In this document: in pieces, positions 34,833 through 43,441 of the stretch
Numbering within the stretch: position 1 is the stretch's first letter
Layout of the letters: each line of letters opens with the position of its first letter
NCBI GenBank assembly: GCA_023421735.1
Contig: JAEZSP010000017.1
Span: 62,001 to 126,000 of the forward strand
Length of the DNA stretch: 64,000 bases
Direction of reading: 5' to 3'
Source of the DNA: Bacillota bacterium
Lineage (GTDB): Bacteria > Bacillota_A > Clostridia > Christensenellales > Aristaeellaceae
The notes under the pieces: model-generated
Told to the model about the DNA's origin: nothing
The model's database searches: none
The model's input: only the letters and a program-made list of their open reading frames with translations
Made by a program: the position numbers and the translations under genes

Positions 34833-36404
34833 CTACTCGGCGACGAGCACCGTCACCCAGTCCTGGAATGCGTTCACCTGCGGGGAAACCCATGTACCGG
34901 ACGCATCGGGCTGCGCAGTCCCGCAGTTTGTTTCTTCGCCGGACACCGGATTGAAGTGAAATGCGCGGTACCGGACGTCGGGCTCAAGCCCGTGAATCGT
35001 CAGCGTACCGGAATACCCGCCCCAGAATGGGCGGAAAATGACACGCACCTCTCTCGGGATGCCCGCCGCGAACACGCCGTCCATGGCGGACAGCGAACAG
35101 GGCTTATCGACCCATTCCGGGTGCAGTTCGAATTTCCACCACCGGAAGCGCGTCCACAGCTTCTTCGCCGCGCCAACCTGGAACGAACCGGGCAGCCGAT
35201 ACGCATCCTCCCACGGCGTATTTCCCCAGTGTGCGCCGTGCGGGGAGACGCCATAAGGCTTTTCGACTGTGTTCAGCTGCCAGATGCCATTCGCGCCGTA
35301 GGTCTGTCCGCATGCGCCGAGCATGATGTTCATCCAGAAGAGATAGCGCTGCACGTCGTCATAGCTCGAATGACAGATGCCCTCATAACACACCTCCGCG
35401 TCGATGACGGGGAGTTTTTTGCGCGCGAGGGCGGATTTTACCTGGAGCATGGTCGGCACGATGGAATGGAAGCTTCCGTGCCCGGTTTGGAGCATGTCGA
35501 GGCCGAGGAGCGATTCGTCCTCGATCTGTTCGTGGCCGTTCTGGGTGGGATGAATGGTCACGAGGCGGCGGAAGGGGTCGGTTTCACGCACAAAGCGGGT
35601 CATCTCGTTCCAATCATGCCGGGACATTTTGAGGTGCTCCGCGAGGGGCAGAGACTGGTCGCCGTAGAAGGTCATGTTCGCTTCGCCCGCCACGCACCAA
35701 CAGACCGGATACGCCGCCCAGCGCGCGACGATGTTGCGCCAATGGCGCTTCAAGACACCCATGCCCGCAAAGCGCATGAAAAAGCCCCAACTGCCCACGA
35801 TGCAGGGCGTGATGCCTGATTCGACCAGATGCGCGATCTTTTTGTCCGCCGCATCGAAATAAGCAGGGTTGATCCGGGTGAACTGCGCATCCCACGGGAA
35901 GCCCGCCTCGTTTTCGCCGCGCTCGTCAAAGGGCAGCATGTCGGGATAGAGCCCGGCGATGATCTGCACCACGTTGAAGCCCTTTTCCACGCGGTCGCGC
36001 GTCAATTCCCGAAAGCCATCCGGCCACGAAAGCCGCGTCGTGAAGCCCATCCACCACGTGTCGCCCATCCAGAAAAAGGGCGTGCCGTCCGCGTGGCTGA
36101 GGTAAAGGTCATCCCCGCGCCGCCCGATTGCGCCGTGCGAATAAAGGGGATTGTCGCCTTCGTAGGGGTTCACCTCGATTTCACCGGCGCATGCGCACAG
36201 GGCGAAATCGCTCGTTTCGACCGCGTAGCTGTGAATGCCGACGAGGCCGGAGGAAGTGCGGAATTTCCATGTGCCGTCGCCCGCCAAGAACGCCGGAACC
36301 AGGCGGGTCGTACCGTCCGGAGCGGTCACGCGCACGTCGACTTGGGCGTCGACGGCTCCTTTTCCAAGCGAGACCTCCGCGACCATATTCTGTTGTGCCT
36401 TCAT
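34833..36404 (-). CDS. DUF4038/GH140-like glycoside hydrolase
   Basis: The 523-residue protein has an N-terminal Ig-like domain of DUF5060 type (residues about 1-85), a (beta/alpha)8 barrel of DUF4038 (about 90-430; FFWMGDTWWMGF, EKGFNVVQIIAG, VAGEANMTFYG, DAEVCYEGI) and a small C-terminal domain. Candidate acid/base and nucleophile are the Glu in CVAGEANM and the Glu in DAEVCYE. GH140 contains an apiosidase acting on rhamnogalacturonan II. No signal peptide is present, so it is probably cytoplasmic. AAAGGA precedes the ATG by 11 bases. It may act with the sulfatase and the KDG operon in plant-polymer breakdown. Confidence 0.8.
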   Translation of the reverse strand: MKAQQNMVAEVSLGKGAVDAQVDVRVTAPDGTTRLVPAFLAGDGTWKFRTSSGLVGIHSYAVETSDFALCACAGEIEVNPYEGDNPLYSHGAIGRRGDDLYLSHADGTPFFWMGDTWWMGFTTRLSWPDGFRELTRDRVEKGFNVVQIIAGLYPDMLPFDERGENEAGFPWDAQFTRINPAYFDAADKKIAHLVESGITPCIVGSWGFFMRFAGMGVLKRHWRNIVARWAAYPVCWCVAGEANMTFYGDQSLPLAEHLKMSRHDWNEMTRFVRETDPFRRLVTIHPTQNGHEQIEDESLLGLDMLQTGHGSFHSIVPTMLQVKSALARKKLPVIDAEVCYEGICHSSYDDVQRYLFWMNIMLGACGQTYGANGIWQLNTVEKPYGVSPHGAHWGNTPWEDAYRLPGSFQVGAAKKLWTRFRWWKFELHPEWVDKPCSLSAMDGVFAAGIPREVRVIFRPFWGGYSGTLTIHGLEPDVRYRAFHFNPVSGEETNCGTAQPDASGTWVSPQVNAFQDWVTVLVAE

Positions 36405-36499
36405 GTCAACCCATTCCTTTCGTTGGGCATTGCGCCCGCGTTGCGTGCAGGATAACAGAAATAAAACGCACTGTCAACCGTTTCCAGTTTGATCATCTG

Positions 36500-36787
36500 C
36501 TATGCGTCGAAATACCAATCCGCTCTTCCCCGCTCTCCCGGCTGACGATAGCCGTCACGACCGTCTTCAACCAAGGCTTCCACGTGGCGCACGAGGTCGA
36601 TGAGGTGTGCAAACTCGATCACGCGCTCATCACGGATGGTGACGCGAAACCGCTCCTCGCAAAAAAGGACGAGCTTCGCAACCAGAACCGCGTCGACCGC
36701 GCCCCAGAGCGGCGTCTCGGGCCGAATGAATTCTTCCTCAACGGAGAGGATGTCTGAAAGCGCGTCGCGGATCGTTTGATAGGTCAT
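36500..36787 (-). CDS. Acyl-carrier-like protein without the phosphopantetheine serine
   Basis: The 95-residue protein has an ACP-like four-helix pattern: the first helix RDALSDILSV, then LVLFCEERFRVTIRDERVIEF, which aligns with the ELVMALEEEFGIEIPDED part of ACPs, and LIDLVRHVEALVE. At the place of the ACP motif DSL this protein has DAV (in GAVDAVLVAKLV), so the serine that carries the phosphopantetheine arm is replaced by alanine. It cannot be loaded and may be a structural or regulatory relative. The start overlaps the HelD stop by four bases. The C-terminal tail DGYRQPGERGRADWYFDA is not seen in ACPs. This is judged by eye. Confidence 0.55.
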   Translation of the reverse strand: MTYQTIRDALSDILSVEEEFIRPETPLWGAVDAVLVAKLVLFCEERFRVTIRDERVIEFAHLIDLVRHVEALVEDGRDGYRQPGERGRADWYFDA

Positions 36788-38955
36788 GCTTTCTCCTTTC
36801 CATCCTCCGCAGAGAACAGGGCGAGCCTATGAAGTGCGCGCGTACACGCGACATAGAGGTGCCGCTTCTCGCGCCAGCGGTCTTGATCCAAAATGAGCAC
36901 GGCATCAAATTCGAGACCCTTTGAAAGCGCGAGGGGAATGCAGAAGACGCCGACCGTCTCGGTTCCTCCGCCCGGCAAAACGAGGGGTACGCCCAGTTTC
37001 ACCGCCCATGCGCGCGCTGCGCCCGCTGTTTCGGTGATGAGCGCGACGGAACCCATCCCGTCCGCGCGCAGGCGTGCGATCTCCGCGCCGATTTGCGCTT
37101 CGGCATCGGTCGCATCGCGATAGAAATATTCCTTCGGCGGCTCTCCCGGGCGGCTGAAGCTCTCGATCCCGCTCGGATCATCCAAATAGCGAAGACTGTA
37201 TGACAGAATCTCCCGCGTGCAGCGGAAACTTTTTTGCAGCGTCACAAGAACGGATGTCCGGCGGTTCAGCACGCGGGCGATCTGCTCGTAAAGCGACAAA
37301 TCGACGCGCCGATCGAGCGCCTGATTGACATCGCCGAGCACCGTAAACCGCGCGCGCGGGTAGCATCTGTTCAGAACCGCGTAGTCGAGCGCGCCATAGT
37401 CCTGCGCCTCGTCCACGACCACCTGCTTGATGGAAGGCGGCATTTGTGCACGGGCAAGCGCCAGGGAAAGATACGAGACAGCTGCCGCATCCTCAAGGCG
37501 CAACGGATCGCGTGACAGGCTTTCCCGGGTGCGCGCGAGGATGGCGGGCAAATCGCCCGGCAAATCGAGTCCCGCGCCGAGTTTGCACACTGCATGCGCG
37601 TCGGACATGAGGCGTGCGTACAGATCACGGACATCCGGACGCGTGAATGCGCGGATATGCCGGGCGAGCGCCGCACATTCGAGGATGGAATAGGCCCGCG
37701 CGCATGCCTCGAGTTCCTCCGCATGGCGCGTATATCTGCGCGCAAGGGCGAGCAGGGACGCCCGTCGCGCATCGCGCTTTTGGAACACCGCGTCCCAGAT
37801 TGCCGCTTCGAGCCGCGCAAGCCGTGCGCCAAGTGGAATAACATCCTCCTCGCGCTCGAGAAATGCGATCATTTCCTCCCGGGTAAACAACGTCTTGCCC
37901 GCGTAGACGAGATCCGTGATCCCGAGCCAGCGCCGGGGCAGCGCATGGACGAAGCGGTCGAGAAGATCGACCATGCCGGGGGAGGATTTGAACGCCGCAT
38001 CCCCGCCGCCGCGTTCGAAGCGATCAAACCGGGATTCGACCGGCACGCCGAGAATGGATGAGAGGAGGCGTTCGTAGGTTTGGGTCTGCGCGCTCGCTTC
38101 GCCGAGTTCGGGGAGCACGCCATAGATATAGCGTTCAAAGAGGTCGTTTGGCGAGAGGATGAAGATGTCCCCGGCCCTGAGCGGGGCGGTCAACCCCGCA
38201 TACATGAGGTACGCCGCGCGGTGCAGCGCCACGGATGTCTTGCCGCTGCCTGCCGCGCCCTGTACCATCAGGAGGTCGTGCGCGGTATCGCGGATAGCGA
38301 CGTCCTGATCGCGCTGAATGGTCTCAACGATGGCGCGCATGCGCGGCGACGCGCCGCGTCCGAGCATGGCGCGCAAAAACTCGTCCTGCACCTCCACATC
38401 CGCATCGAAAAAGTATTGGAGGGTTCCTTCTCTGATTTCGTACTGGCGCTTGCGCGTCACCTCACCCGTCACCGCGCCGCCGGGCGCCTGATACGACACC
38501 CGCCCCGTGCCGAAGCGGTAAAACACGCCCGAAATCGGGGCACGCCAATCATGGATGATGAGATCGTGGGAATCATCGTCCTTGAGCGTCGTGCGTCCGA
38601 TGTACACATTTTCCGTATCCCCGCCGTCGTCAAACGTCATGTCGATCCGCGCAAAATACGGCGTCGGCAGCATCTGGCGCAGGGCACGCGCCTTCTCATC
38701 GAGCATCTTTTGAGTCGTGATCTCGACGGCGCGCGGCTGCGCCAACTGACTGATATTGGCAATCTCCTCGAACGCATCGGAATCCGTCAGGCTTTCAAAC
38801 GTGCGCCGCTCTTCCCCGCTCATCTCTCGGCTCGCGCGCGCAATATGTGCGCCGTGCTCTTCGATCTCGCGCTCCGTTTGCGCCAATTGCGTGCGGATGA
38901 CGGCGATCGTTTCAGAAAGATGGGCGCGTTCGGCGTGCAATTCGTCGTGATTCAA
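36784..38955 (-). CDS. helD: HelD-like UvrD/Rep-family helicase
   Basis: The 723-residue protein has an N-terminal helical arm (about 1-75), Walker A VQGAAGSGKTSVALHRAAYL, DEAQDYGALDYAVL (Walker B), GDVNQALD (motif III) and, near the end, LYVACTRALHRLALFS (motif VI). This layout is that of HelD, which removes stalled RNA polymerase from DNA. GRASPRMRAIVETIQRDQDVAIRD is the typical HelD region before Walker A. The start is a TTG at 38955: AAGGGGGG lies 7 bases before it, while the ATG 24 bases upstream has no Shine-Dalgarno. A carrier-like gene overlaps the end by four bases. Confidence 0.88.
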   Translation of the reverse strand: MNHDELHAERAHLSETIAVIRTQLAQTEREIEEHGAHIARASREMSGEERRTFESLTDSDAFEEIANISQLAQPRAVEITTQKMLDEKARALRQMLPTPYFARIDMTFDDGGDTENVYIGRTTLKDDDSHDLIIHDWRAPISGVFYRFGTGRVSYQAPGGAVTGEVTRKRQYEIREGTLQYFFDADVEVQDEFLRAMLGRGASPRMRAIVETIQRDQDVAIRDTAHDLLMVQGAAGSGKTSVALHRAAYLMYAGLTAPLRAGDIFILSPNDLFERYIYGVLPELGEASAQTQTYERLLSSILGVPVESRFDRFERGGGDAAFKSSPGMVDLLDRFVHALPRRWLGITDLVYAGKTLFTREEMIAFLEREEDVIPLGARLARLEAAIWDAVFQKRDARRASLLALARRYTRHAEELEACARAYSILECAALARHIRAFTRPDVRDLYARLMSDAHAVCKLGAGLDLPGDLPAILARTRESLSRDPLRLEDAAAVSYLSLALARAQMPPSIKQVVVDEAQDYGALDYAVLNRCYPRARFTVLGDVNQALDRRVDLSLYEQIARVLNRRTSVLVTLQKSFRCTREILSYSLRYLDDPSGIESFSRPGEPPKEYFYRDATDAEAQIGAEIARLRADGMGSVALITETAGAARAWAVKLGVPLVLPGGGTETVGVFCIPLALSKGLEFDAVLILDQDRWREKRHLYVACTRALHRLALFSAEDGKEKA

Positions 38956-39011
38956 TGTAGTCCCCCCTTCCGTCCGCATAGGATACCACGGGACGGGGCA
39001 AAAAACCAGTC

Positions 39012-39046
39012 TTGAATTTGACTGCGATTTATGGTATGATTATAAT
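39012..39046 (+). promoter_or_regulatory. Two overlapping promoters, 6 bases out of phase
   Basis: TTGAAT (39012-39017), 17 bases, TATGAT (39035-39040), and TTGACT (39018-39023), 17 bases, TATAAT (39041-39046). Both face the gene at 39180, with a leader of about 130 bases. Confidence 0.75.
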
Positions 39047-39179
39047 GAAGAAAGATACTATATTTTTTCTGATCGCGCGCGGCGGGGATGCTTTGCGCGC
39101 ATTCTTATCGCCCGATGCAAAGACGCGCACCCGATTCTACGACGAAATGCGCCGCGGGCAGGAACAGAGAGGATCCGTC

Positions 39180-40106
39180 ATGTTGAAATTGAGCCGGGAA
39201 GGATACCTTGAGGTTCGGGACTGGATGTACCGCAATGCGCGCCCCATCGATCTGGCGCTGTGGCGTTATCGCTTCGAGGACGGATGCGATGCGGAGGTTC
39301 TATCCGCGCTCGCGGCATACCAGAATGCGGACGGCGGCTTTGGGCACGCGCTCGATTGCGACAATTGGAATCCGAATTCCGCGCCCTACAATGCAAGCGT
39401 GGCAGCCGCGATCCTCACGGAACTTCGGCTCTTCGATTCCGAACACGAGATGGTCGCAAAAATGCTCGATCATCTGGGCGCAACGCCGTTTTACGCGCCG
39501 GATGTGGGCTGGCACTTCACCGTGCCAACCAACAACGCATTCCCCCACGCGCCCTGGTGGACGTTCTCCGCCGAAAACAACCGCGCAAGCGGGTTTCACG
39601 CGACGGGCGCACTGGCGGGCTACATCCTCCGCTGCGGCGACAATAAAAATCCCGCGTACAGCCGCGCGCTGGCGGCTTCGCGCGGCATCGTAGATCAAAT
39701 AAGCGCGCGCCAAGCGGGCGACATCCACGAAGTAGGCGCATATGCGGCATGGCTCCCGGGTGCGCGAGCCGCGAACCTCGATTTCGATCTGGATCAGATC
39801 GAAAAAATTGTTTCCGACATGGTCAACGAAGCCATCGAGCGCGATCCGAAAAAGTGGGTGCGCTACGCCATGCGACCTTCGCAGTACATAACTGGGCCCG
39901 AAAGCCTCTATTATCCGGGCAACGAGGACATCGTGCAGGCGGAACTCGATTATCTGATTGACACCCGGTTCCCCCATGGCGTTTGGGACATTTCGTGGGA
40001 ATGGGGCGCATATCCGGATGAGTTTGCCATCGCAAGGCGATGGTGGCAGGGGAATCGCGCGGCGGGAACGGTTGCGCTCCTGCGCGCGTTTGGCAGAATG
40101 GACTGA
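39180..40106 (+). CDS. Prenyltransferase/terpene-cyclase-like alpha/alpha-toroid protein
   Basis: The 308-residue protein consists of alpha-helical repeats. AAYQNADGGFGHAL is a QxxDGGFG motif as in prenyltransferase beta subunits and squalene-hopene cyclases, and later HGVWDISWEWG resembles another. Repeats are spaced by about 60 residues. There is no DxDD cyclase motif, so an enzyme of that kind is not supported; many relatives in Clostridia have no known role. ATG 39180 is preferred because AGAGAGG lies 7 bases upstream and because an earlier in-frame ATG (39045) lies within the promoter region. No signal peptide is present. Confidence 0.7.
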   Translation: MLKLSREGYLEVRDWMYRNARPIDLALWRYRFEDGCDAEVLSALAAYQNADGGFGHALDCDNWNPNSAPYNASVAAAILTELRLFDSEHEMVAKMLDHLGATPFYAPDVGWHFTVPTNNAFPHAPWWTFSAENNRASGFHATGALAGYILRCGDNKNPAYSRALAASRGIVDQISARQAGDIHEVGAYAAWLPGARAANLDFDLDQIEKIVSDMVNEAIERDPKKWVRYAMRPSQYITGPESLYYPGNEDIVQAELDYLIDTRFPHGVWDISWEWGAYPDEFAIARRWWQGNRAAGTVALLRAFGRMD

Positions 40107-40109
40107 AAA

Positions 40110-40141
40110 GGCAGGGTGCTTGTGAAGGCGCCCTGCCTTTT
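40110..40141 (+). terminator. Terminator of the toroid-protein gene
   Basis: GGCAGGGTGC / GCGCCCTGCC (one G-T pair) with an 8-base loop, then TTTT. Confidence 0.85.
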
Positions 40142-40668
40142 CGTTTACGCACCCTTCGTTCATCTTTTTCGTCCATCAAAAGGAAGCACGGCGCGGCAAC
40201 CAGCGCCGCGAATCCCCACATGCATATCCCATGAATATCGATCCATGGCTGGACAGAACGCCGAAGATCAAGCCGAGCACAACGGAAACAACCCGCGCCG
40301 CCATGGACAAAGCCGATTCAATGGTTGCCCGCGCAGCGGGATCTGCGCGGTAGTGAAGATAGCCATCGCGCACCGATTCCATGAGAGCGAGCAGGAACAG
40401 GGCAAACAGAATGCCAATCAAATCGATCCGCCTCGGCAAGTGCGCCGCCCATGAGTCCCGCCAGCAGCGCAGCCGAAAACCCAATCGTCAGCGCGCCATA
40501 GAGGATGCCAAGAAGCACGATCGTCTGTACGGACTGTCCCCATTCTAGGTCGAACAGCCGCTCGATCACATAGGCGACGATGAAATGGTCAAAGAACGAA
40601 TAGAGATAGAGAAACCCGATGTTTTTGCGCACAGCAAAATCCTCCTCCGCTTTTTGTGCCACGCACAA
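40139..40668 (-). pseudogene. Decayed MFS transporter remnant
   Basis: Translated on the minus strand, the start (NIGFLYLYSFFDHFIVAYVI, GILYGALTIGFSAALLAGLM) gives MFS helices 1-2 and the motif-A-like GGALAEADR. Around 40430 the frame must shift by one to continue with IDLIGILFALFLLALMESV and RATIESALSMAARVVSVVLG, typical of helices 9-11; near 40240 it shifts back to give MWGFAALVAAPCFLLMDEKD, the last helix. About 175 residues remain of some 400, so helices 3-8 have also been deleted. Both frameshifts and the deletion make this non-functional. Confidence 0.75.
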
Positions 40669-40753
40669 ACGAGGAGGAGGCCTTGCAAATGCCGCTTAAC
40701 AGGGGGGCCGCGTCGTATACATAAAGCCGTTCCCTTTCATCAGGTGATGATCC

Positions 40754-40788
40754 AAACGGCAGCGGGCGTAATTCGCCCGCTGCCGTTT
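40754..40788 (-). terminator. Terminator after trxA
   Basis: A perfect 15-bp stem AAACGGCAGCGGGCG / CGCCCGCTGCCGTTT, loop of 5 bases. The A/T ends make it usable in both directions. Confidence 0.85.
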
Positions 40789-40806
40789 GATTCTTTTCTA
40801 TGGAAA

Positions 40807-41115
40807 TTATCCGAGCAATGCCTCGATCTGCTTTTTTGGGCGCGCGCCAGTCACGCGATTGACAACTTTGCCGTTTTTCATCACGACCAACGTCGGGATG
40901 CTCATCACGCCGAATGCGCTTGCGAGTTCGCCCTGCTCATCGACATTTACTTTTCCAACCTTTACAGCCGGCGTTTCCTCGGCAATCTCGTCCACAATGG
41001 GCGAAACCATCCTGCACGGGCCGCACCAGCTCGCCCAGAAGTCCAAGAGAACGGTCTTGTCGGATTCCATAACCTCTTTTTGGAAGTTGTCGCTCGTTAT
41101 ATTCATGGCTTTCAT
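40807..41115 (-). CDS. trxA: Thioredoxin
   Basis: The 102-residue protein has the thioredoxin active site WASWCGPCRMV, the conserved Asp in LLDFWAS and the cis-proline in VMSIPTLVV. It is the size of classical thioredoxin and lacks a signal peptide, so it reduces cytosolic disulfides. AAGGGGG precedes the ATG. No thioredoxin reductase lies nearby. A TATAAT (minus strand, about 41145-41150) lies upstream without a clear -35. Confidence 0.95.
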   Translation of the reverse strand: MKAMNITSDNFQKEVMESDKTVLLDFWASWCGPCRMVSPIVDEIAEETPAVKVGKVNVDEQGELASAFGVMSIPTLVVMKNGKVVNRVTGARPKKQIEALLG

Positions 41116-41234
41116 TTGGAATGCCCCCTTCGCTTTGATGATTTTATTATACCCGTCGGAACGCCATTCTTCGGTGATTTGCTCACACGCGACATCTTTT
41201 TTTTCGTGACGACATCACGGTCTGCGGCCATCCG

Positions 41235-41702
41235 TTACCTAATCTCGCGCAATTCCTCAACGAGCTGCGCAATCTGCGCTTCCCGCTCTTTGCTCGACCA
41301 ATGGACGATGGCACTCTTCCCCACGTCGGCGCCCTTTTCCGCACAGGCACTTCTGAGCATGCGCACCGCGCGATTGCCGCCCAGCCACGGTCTTTTGAGC
41401 TGCTGCGTGACAAAACAGGCGACCTTTTTGCCGGAAAGGCTTGGAAGCGCATTCATGTAAGCCTGCATGGTGCGCGCAAGGGTGAACCCTTGTACGGGCG
41501 AAGCAAAGACCAGTGCGTCATATGCCGCAACATCCGGCGCGGTCTTCAGTTTGACCGGTGCAGAGGCGTTTTTTACCGATTCGGCAGGTTCAACCTGCGC
41601 GATGGCCACCGCGTGTCCCTTTGCCCCGAGCGCCGCCGCGAGCCGTTCGGCGACGGTGCGCGTGTGCCCCGTCTGTGAGAAAACGATGATGCCGACCTTC
41701 AT
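41235..41702 (-). CDS. Flavodoxin-like protein
   Basis: The 155-residue protein starts with MKVGIIVFSQTGHTRTVAERLA, in which SQTGHT is the FMN phosphate-binding loop of flavodoxins, followed by ALVFASPVQGFTLARTMQAY and KKVACFVTQQL. The pattern fits the flavodoxin family often annotated as NADPH-dependent FMN reductase or flavodoxin. It may serve as an electron carrier. ATG 41702 is preferred because GGGGGAGGG precedes it by six bases; the earlier in-frame start overlaps that site. Confidence 0.82.
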   Translation of the reverse strand: MKVGIIVFSQTGHTRTVAERLAAALGAKGHAVAIAQVEPAESVKNASAPVKLKTAPDVAAYDALVFASPVQGFTLARTMQAYMNALPSLSGKKVACFVTQQLKRPWLGGNRAVRMLRSACAEKGADVGKSAIVHWSSKEREAQIAQLVEELREIR

Positions 41703-41815
41703 GGAATTCCCTCCCCCTCGCATTTCATGTGATCATTGTACGGCAGGCGGGAGGGCATGTCAAACGTGAATCATCGAATTATTTTCGAATTGTGCCTTGA
41801 TCCACGGAGATTCGC

Positions 41816-42733
41816 CTACTGCTCGATGAGTTGAAGAGAATCGATCCAAATTTGGACTGTTTCGCTGTAATCTCCATCCCATTGGTCGATGGGCGCCTCT
41901 GCGACGAAAGCGAATGTGTATGAATCGGTCGCAACGATAACGAGCGATCCAAAGCGGGCGTCCTCGTTTTCACCGACGGTGAAATTGAGACGCACCGCGG
42001 GATAGGAGTCGATGGGTTCCATTTCTTCCTCGGAAACGACTTGCGCGTCGGAATAAAGCGAGAGAAGCATCTCCTGCGCGGTCATCGCCTCTGATCGCTG
42101 CAACAAAGTGACGATCGCCGTGCCATAGACGAGATACCGCTGCGTCGTGTCGCCATTTTCGGTGGTACCCAGGCCGATCTGTTCCATGTCGGCCGGCAGG
42201 TCTGCGGTCAGGGTCAATCCCATCGGCGCGGCATTATCGAACACATCCAGCGCCTCGATCCACCATTCGATCATGTCCGCGTAGTCGTCGAATGCGTCCG
42301 CCCACACATCCACCGCGAAGACGAACGTATCGGTGTCCGTGGAGAACGCGACGAACGTTCCAAACCGCGTGTCCTCGTTCGCGCCCTGCGTAAACGTATA
42401 CCGAACCGCCGGATAGGCGGCGATGGGCGCCTGTTCCGCCTCCGTAACGTCCGTGGCATCCGGATAGAATTCAGCAAGCAGCGCGTCCGCCGCGACCGCG
42501 CCGGTTCTGCGCGCCAGAACGATGTTCGCATACGTATCGGAGGTTAGAAGGCGCTCGGTGTAGCCGCCGTCATCGGACGCGGAATTTTCAATCAGCGCTG
42601 CGTCGAGCGGGAGCTGGGAGACGAGCACGGGGCCGGTGACCAAAGGAGCCTGGGTCGTGGTTCCCTCGGCAAAGGCAAGGGCAGGAATCACAAGCACCAG
42701 GGATAGAGCCAGAGCCATGATACGCTTAATCAT
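41816..42733 (-). CDS. Secreted protein with two tandem repeat domains (unknown function)
   Basis: The 305-residue protein has a signal peptide (IKRIMALALSLVLVIPALAF, cleavage near AFAEG) and two copies of a domain of about 130 residues. Matching pieces are EQAPIAAYPAVRYTFTQGANEDTRFGTFVAF and EMEPIDSYPAVRLNFTVGENEDARFGSLVIV (split here across the two copies), DTFVFAVDVWADAFDDY with SYTFAFVAEAPIDQWDG, and IEWWIEALDVF with VQIWIDSLQLI. Each domain seems to be mixed alpha/beta. I do not recognise a family. AAGGA lies before ATG 42733. It stands alone between recR's terminator and the flavodoxin gene. Confidence 0.75.
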   Translation of the reverse strand: MIKRIMALALSLVLVIPALAFAEGTTTQAPLVTGPVLVSQLPLDAALIENSASDDGGYTERLLTSDTYANIVLARRTGAVAADALLAEFYPDATDVTEAEQAPIAAYPAVRYTFTQGANEDTRFGTFVAFSTDTDTFVFAVDVWADAFDDYADMIEWWIEALDVFDNAAPMGLTLTADLPADMEQIGLGTTENGDTTQRYLVYGTAIVTLLQRSEAMTAQEMLLSLYSDAQVVSEEEMEPIDSYPAVRLNFTVGENEDARFGSLVIVATDSYTFAFVAEAPIDQWDGDYSETVQIWIDSLQLIEQ

Positions 42734-42801
42734 TGTCCAATCCTTCTTTCCATTTTCATCCCAAATAGGACGCAATTGAACGCCACATCGTTGCATAACC
42801 G

Positions 42802-42837
42802 AAAACAAAAAACCGCAGCCAAAAAACAACTGCGGTT
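42802..42837 (-). terminator. Terminator of ebfC-recR
   Basis: Minus strand: AACCGCAG / CTGCGGTT with an 11-base loop, then TTTTTTGTTTT, 6 bases past the recR stop. Confidence 0.9.
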
Positions 42838-42843
42838 CATCTG

Positions 42844-43440
42844 CTATAATTCACGTCTGCCCTCAAACGCGCGTGAAAGTGTAACCTCGTCGGTATACTC
42901 CAATTCCCCACCCACAGGCACGCCGTGCGCGATGCGCGTGACCTTGACACCCATGGGCTTAATGATCCGCGAGATGTAGGATGCGGTCGCCTCGCCCTCG
43001 ACATCGGGGTTCGTTGCGATGACGACTTCCTTGACCTCGCCGGACGCCAACCGATTCATGAGTTCGCGGATGCGGATGTCGTCCGGGCCAACGCCGTCCA
43101 TGGGGGAAATGACCCCGTGGAGCACGTGATAGAGCCCGTCGTAATCGTGCATGCGCTGAATGGCGTTCACGTCGCGCGGATCCTTGACAACACAAATCAC
43201 GTCGCGCCTGCGGTTATGATCCGCGCAGACGGGGCAGAGCTCGGAATCGGTATAATCGCCGCACACGGGACAGAGGCGCACCTGCTTTTTGCCGTTAAAG
43301 ATCGAAACGGCAAGCTCGCGCACCTGCTCCTCCGGCATGGCGAGAATATGATAAGCCAGCCGCTGCGCGGTCTTACGACCAACGCCCGGCAATTTTGAAA
43401 GCTGGTTGACCAGCCGGGCAATCGCCTCGACTTCCGCCAT
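42844..43440 (-). CDS. recR: Recombination mediator RecR
   Basis: The 198-residue protein has the N-terminal HhH (KLPGVGRKTAQRLAYHIL), the zinc finger CPVCGDYTDSELCPVC and the Toprim domain (EVVIATNPDVEGEATASYI), followed by the Walker-like tail. RecR works with RecO and RecF in loading RecA at gaps. It starts one base after the ebfC stop. In many Bacillota dnaX precedes ebfC-recR; here rpmF and its terminator stand upstream instead. Confidence 0.97.
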   Translation of the reverse strand: MAEVEAIARLVNQLSKLPGVGRKTAQRLAYHILAMPEEQVRELAVSIFNGKKQVRLCPVCGDYTDSELCPVCADHNRRRDVICVVKDPRDVNAIQRMHDYDGLYHVLHGVISPMDGVGPDDIRIRELMNRLASGEVKEVVIATNPDVEGEATASYISRIIKPMGVKVTRIAHGVPVGGELEYTDEVTLSRAFEGRREL

Positions 43441-43441
43441 G

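Noticed and set aside
36784..36787. Sequencing error joining the carrier-like protein to HelD as one gene
   Set aside because: HelD ends normally after motif VI and the ATGA overlap is a common coupling arrangement.
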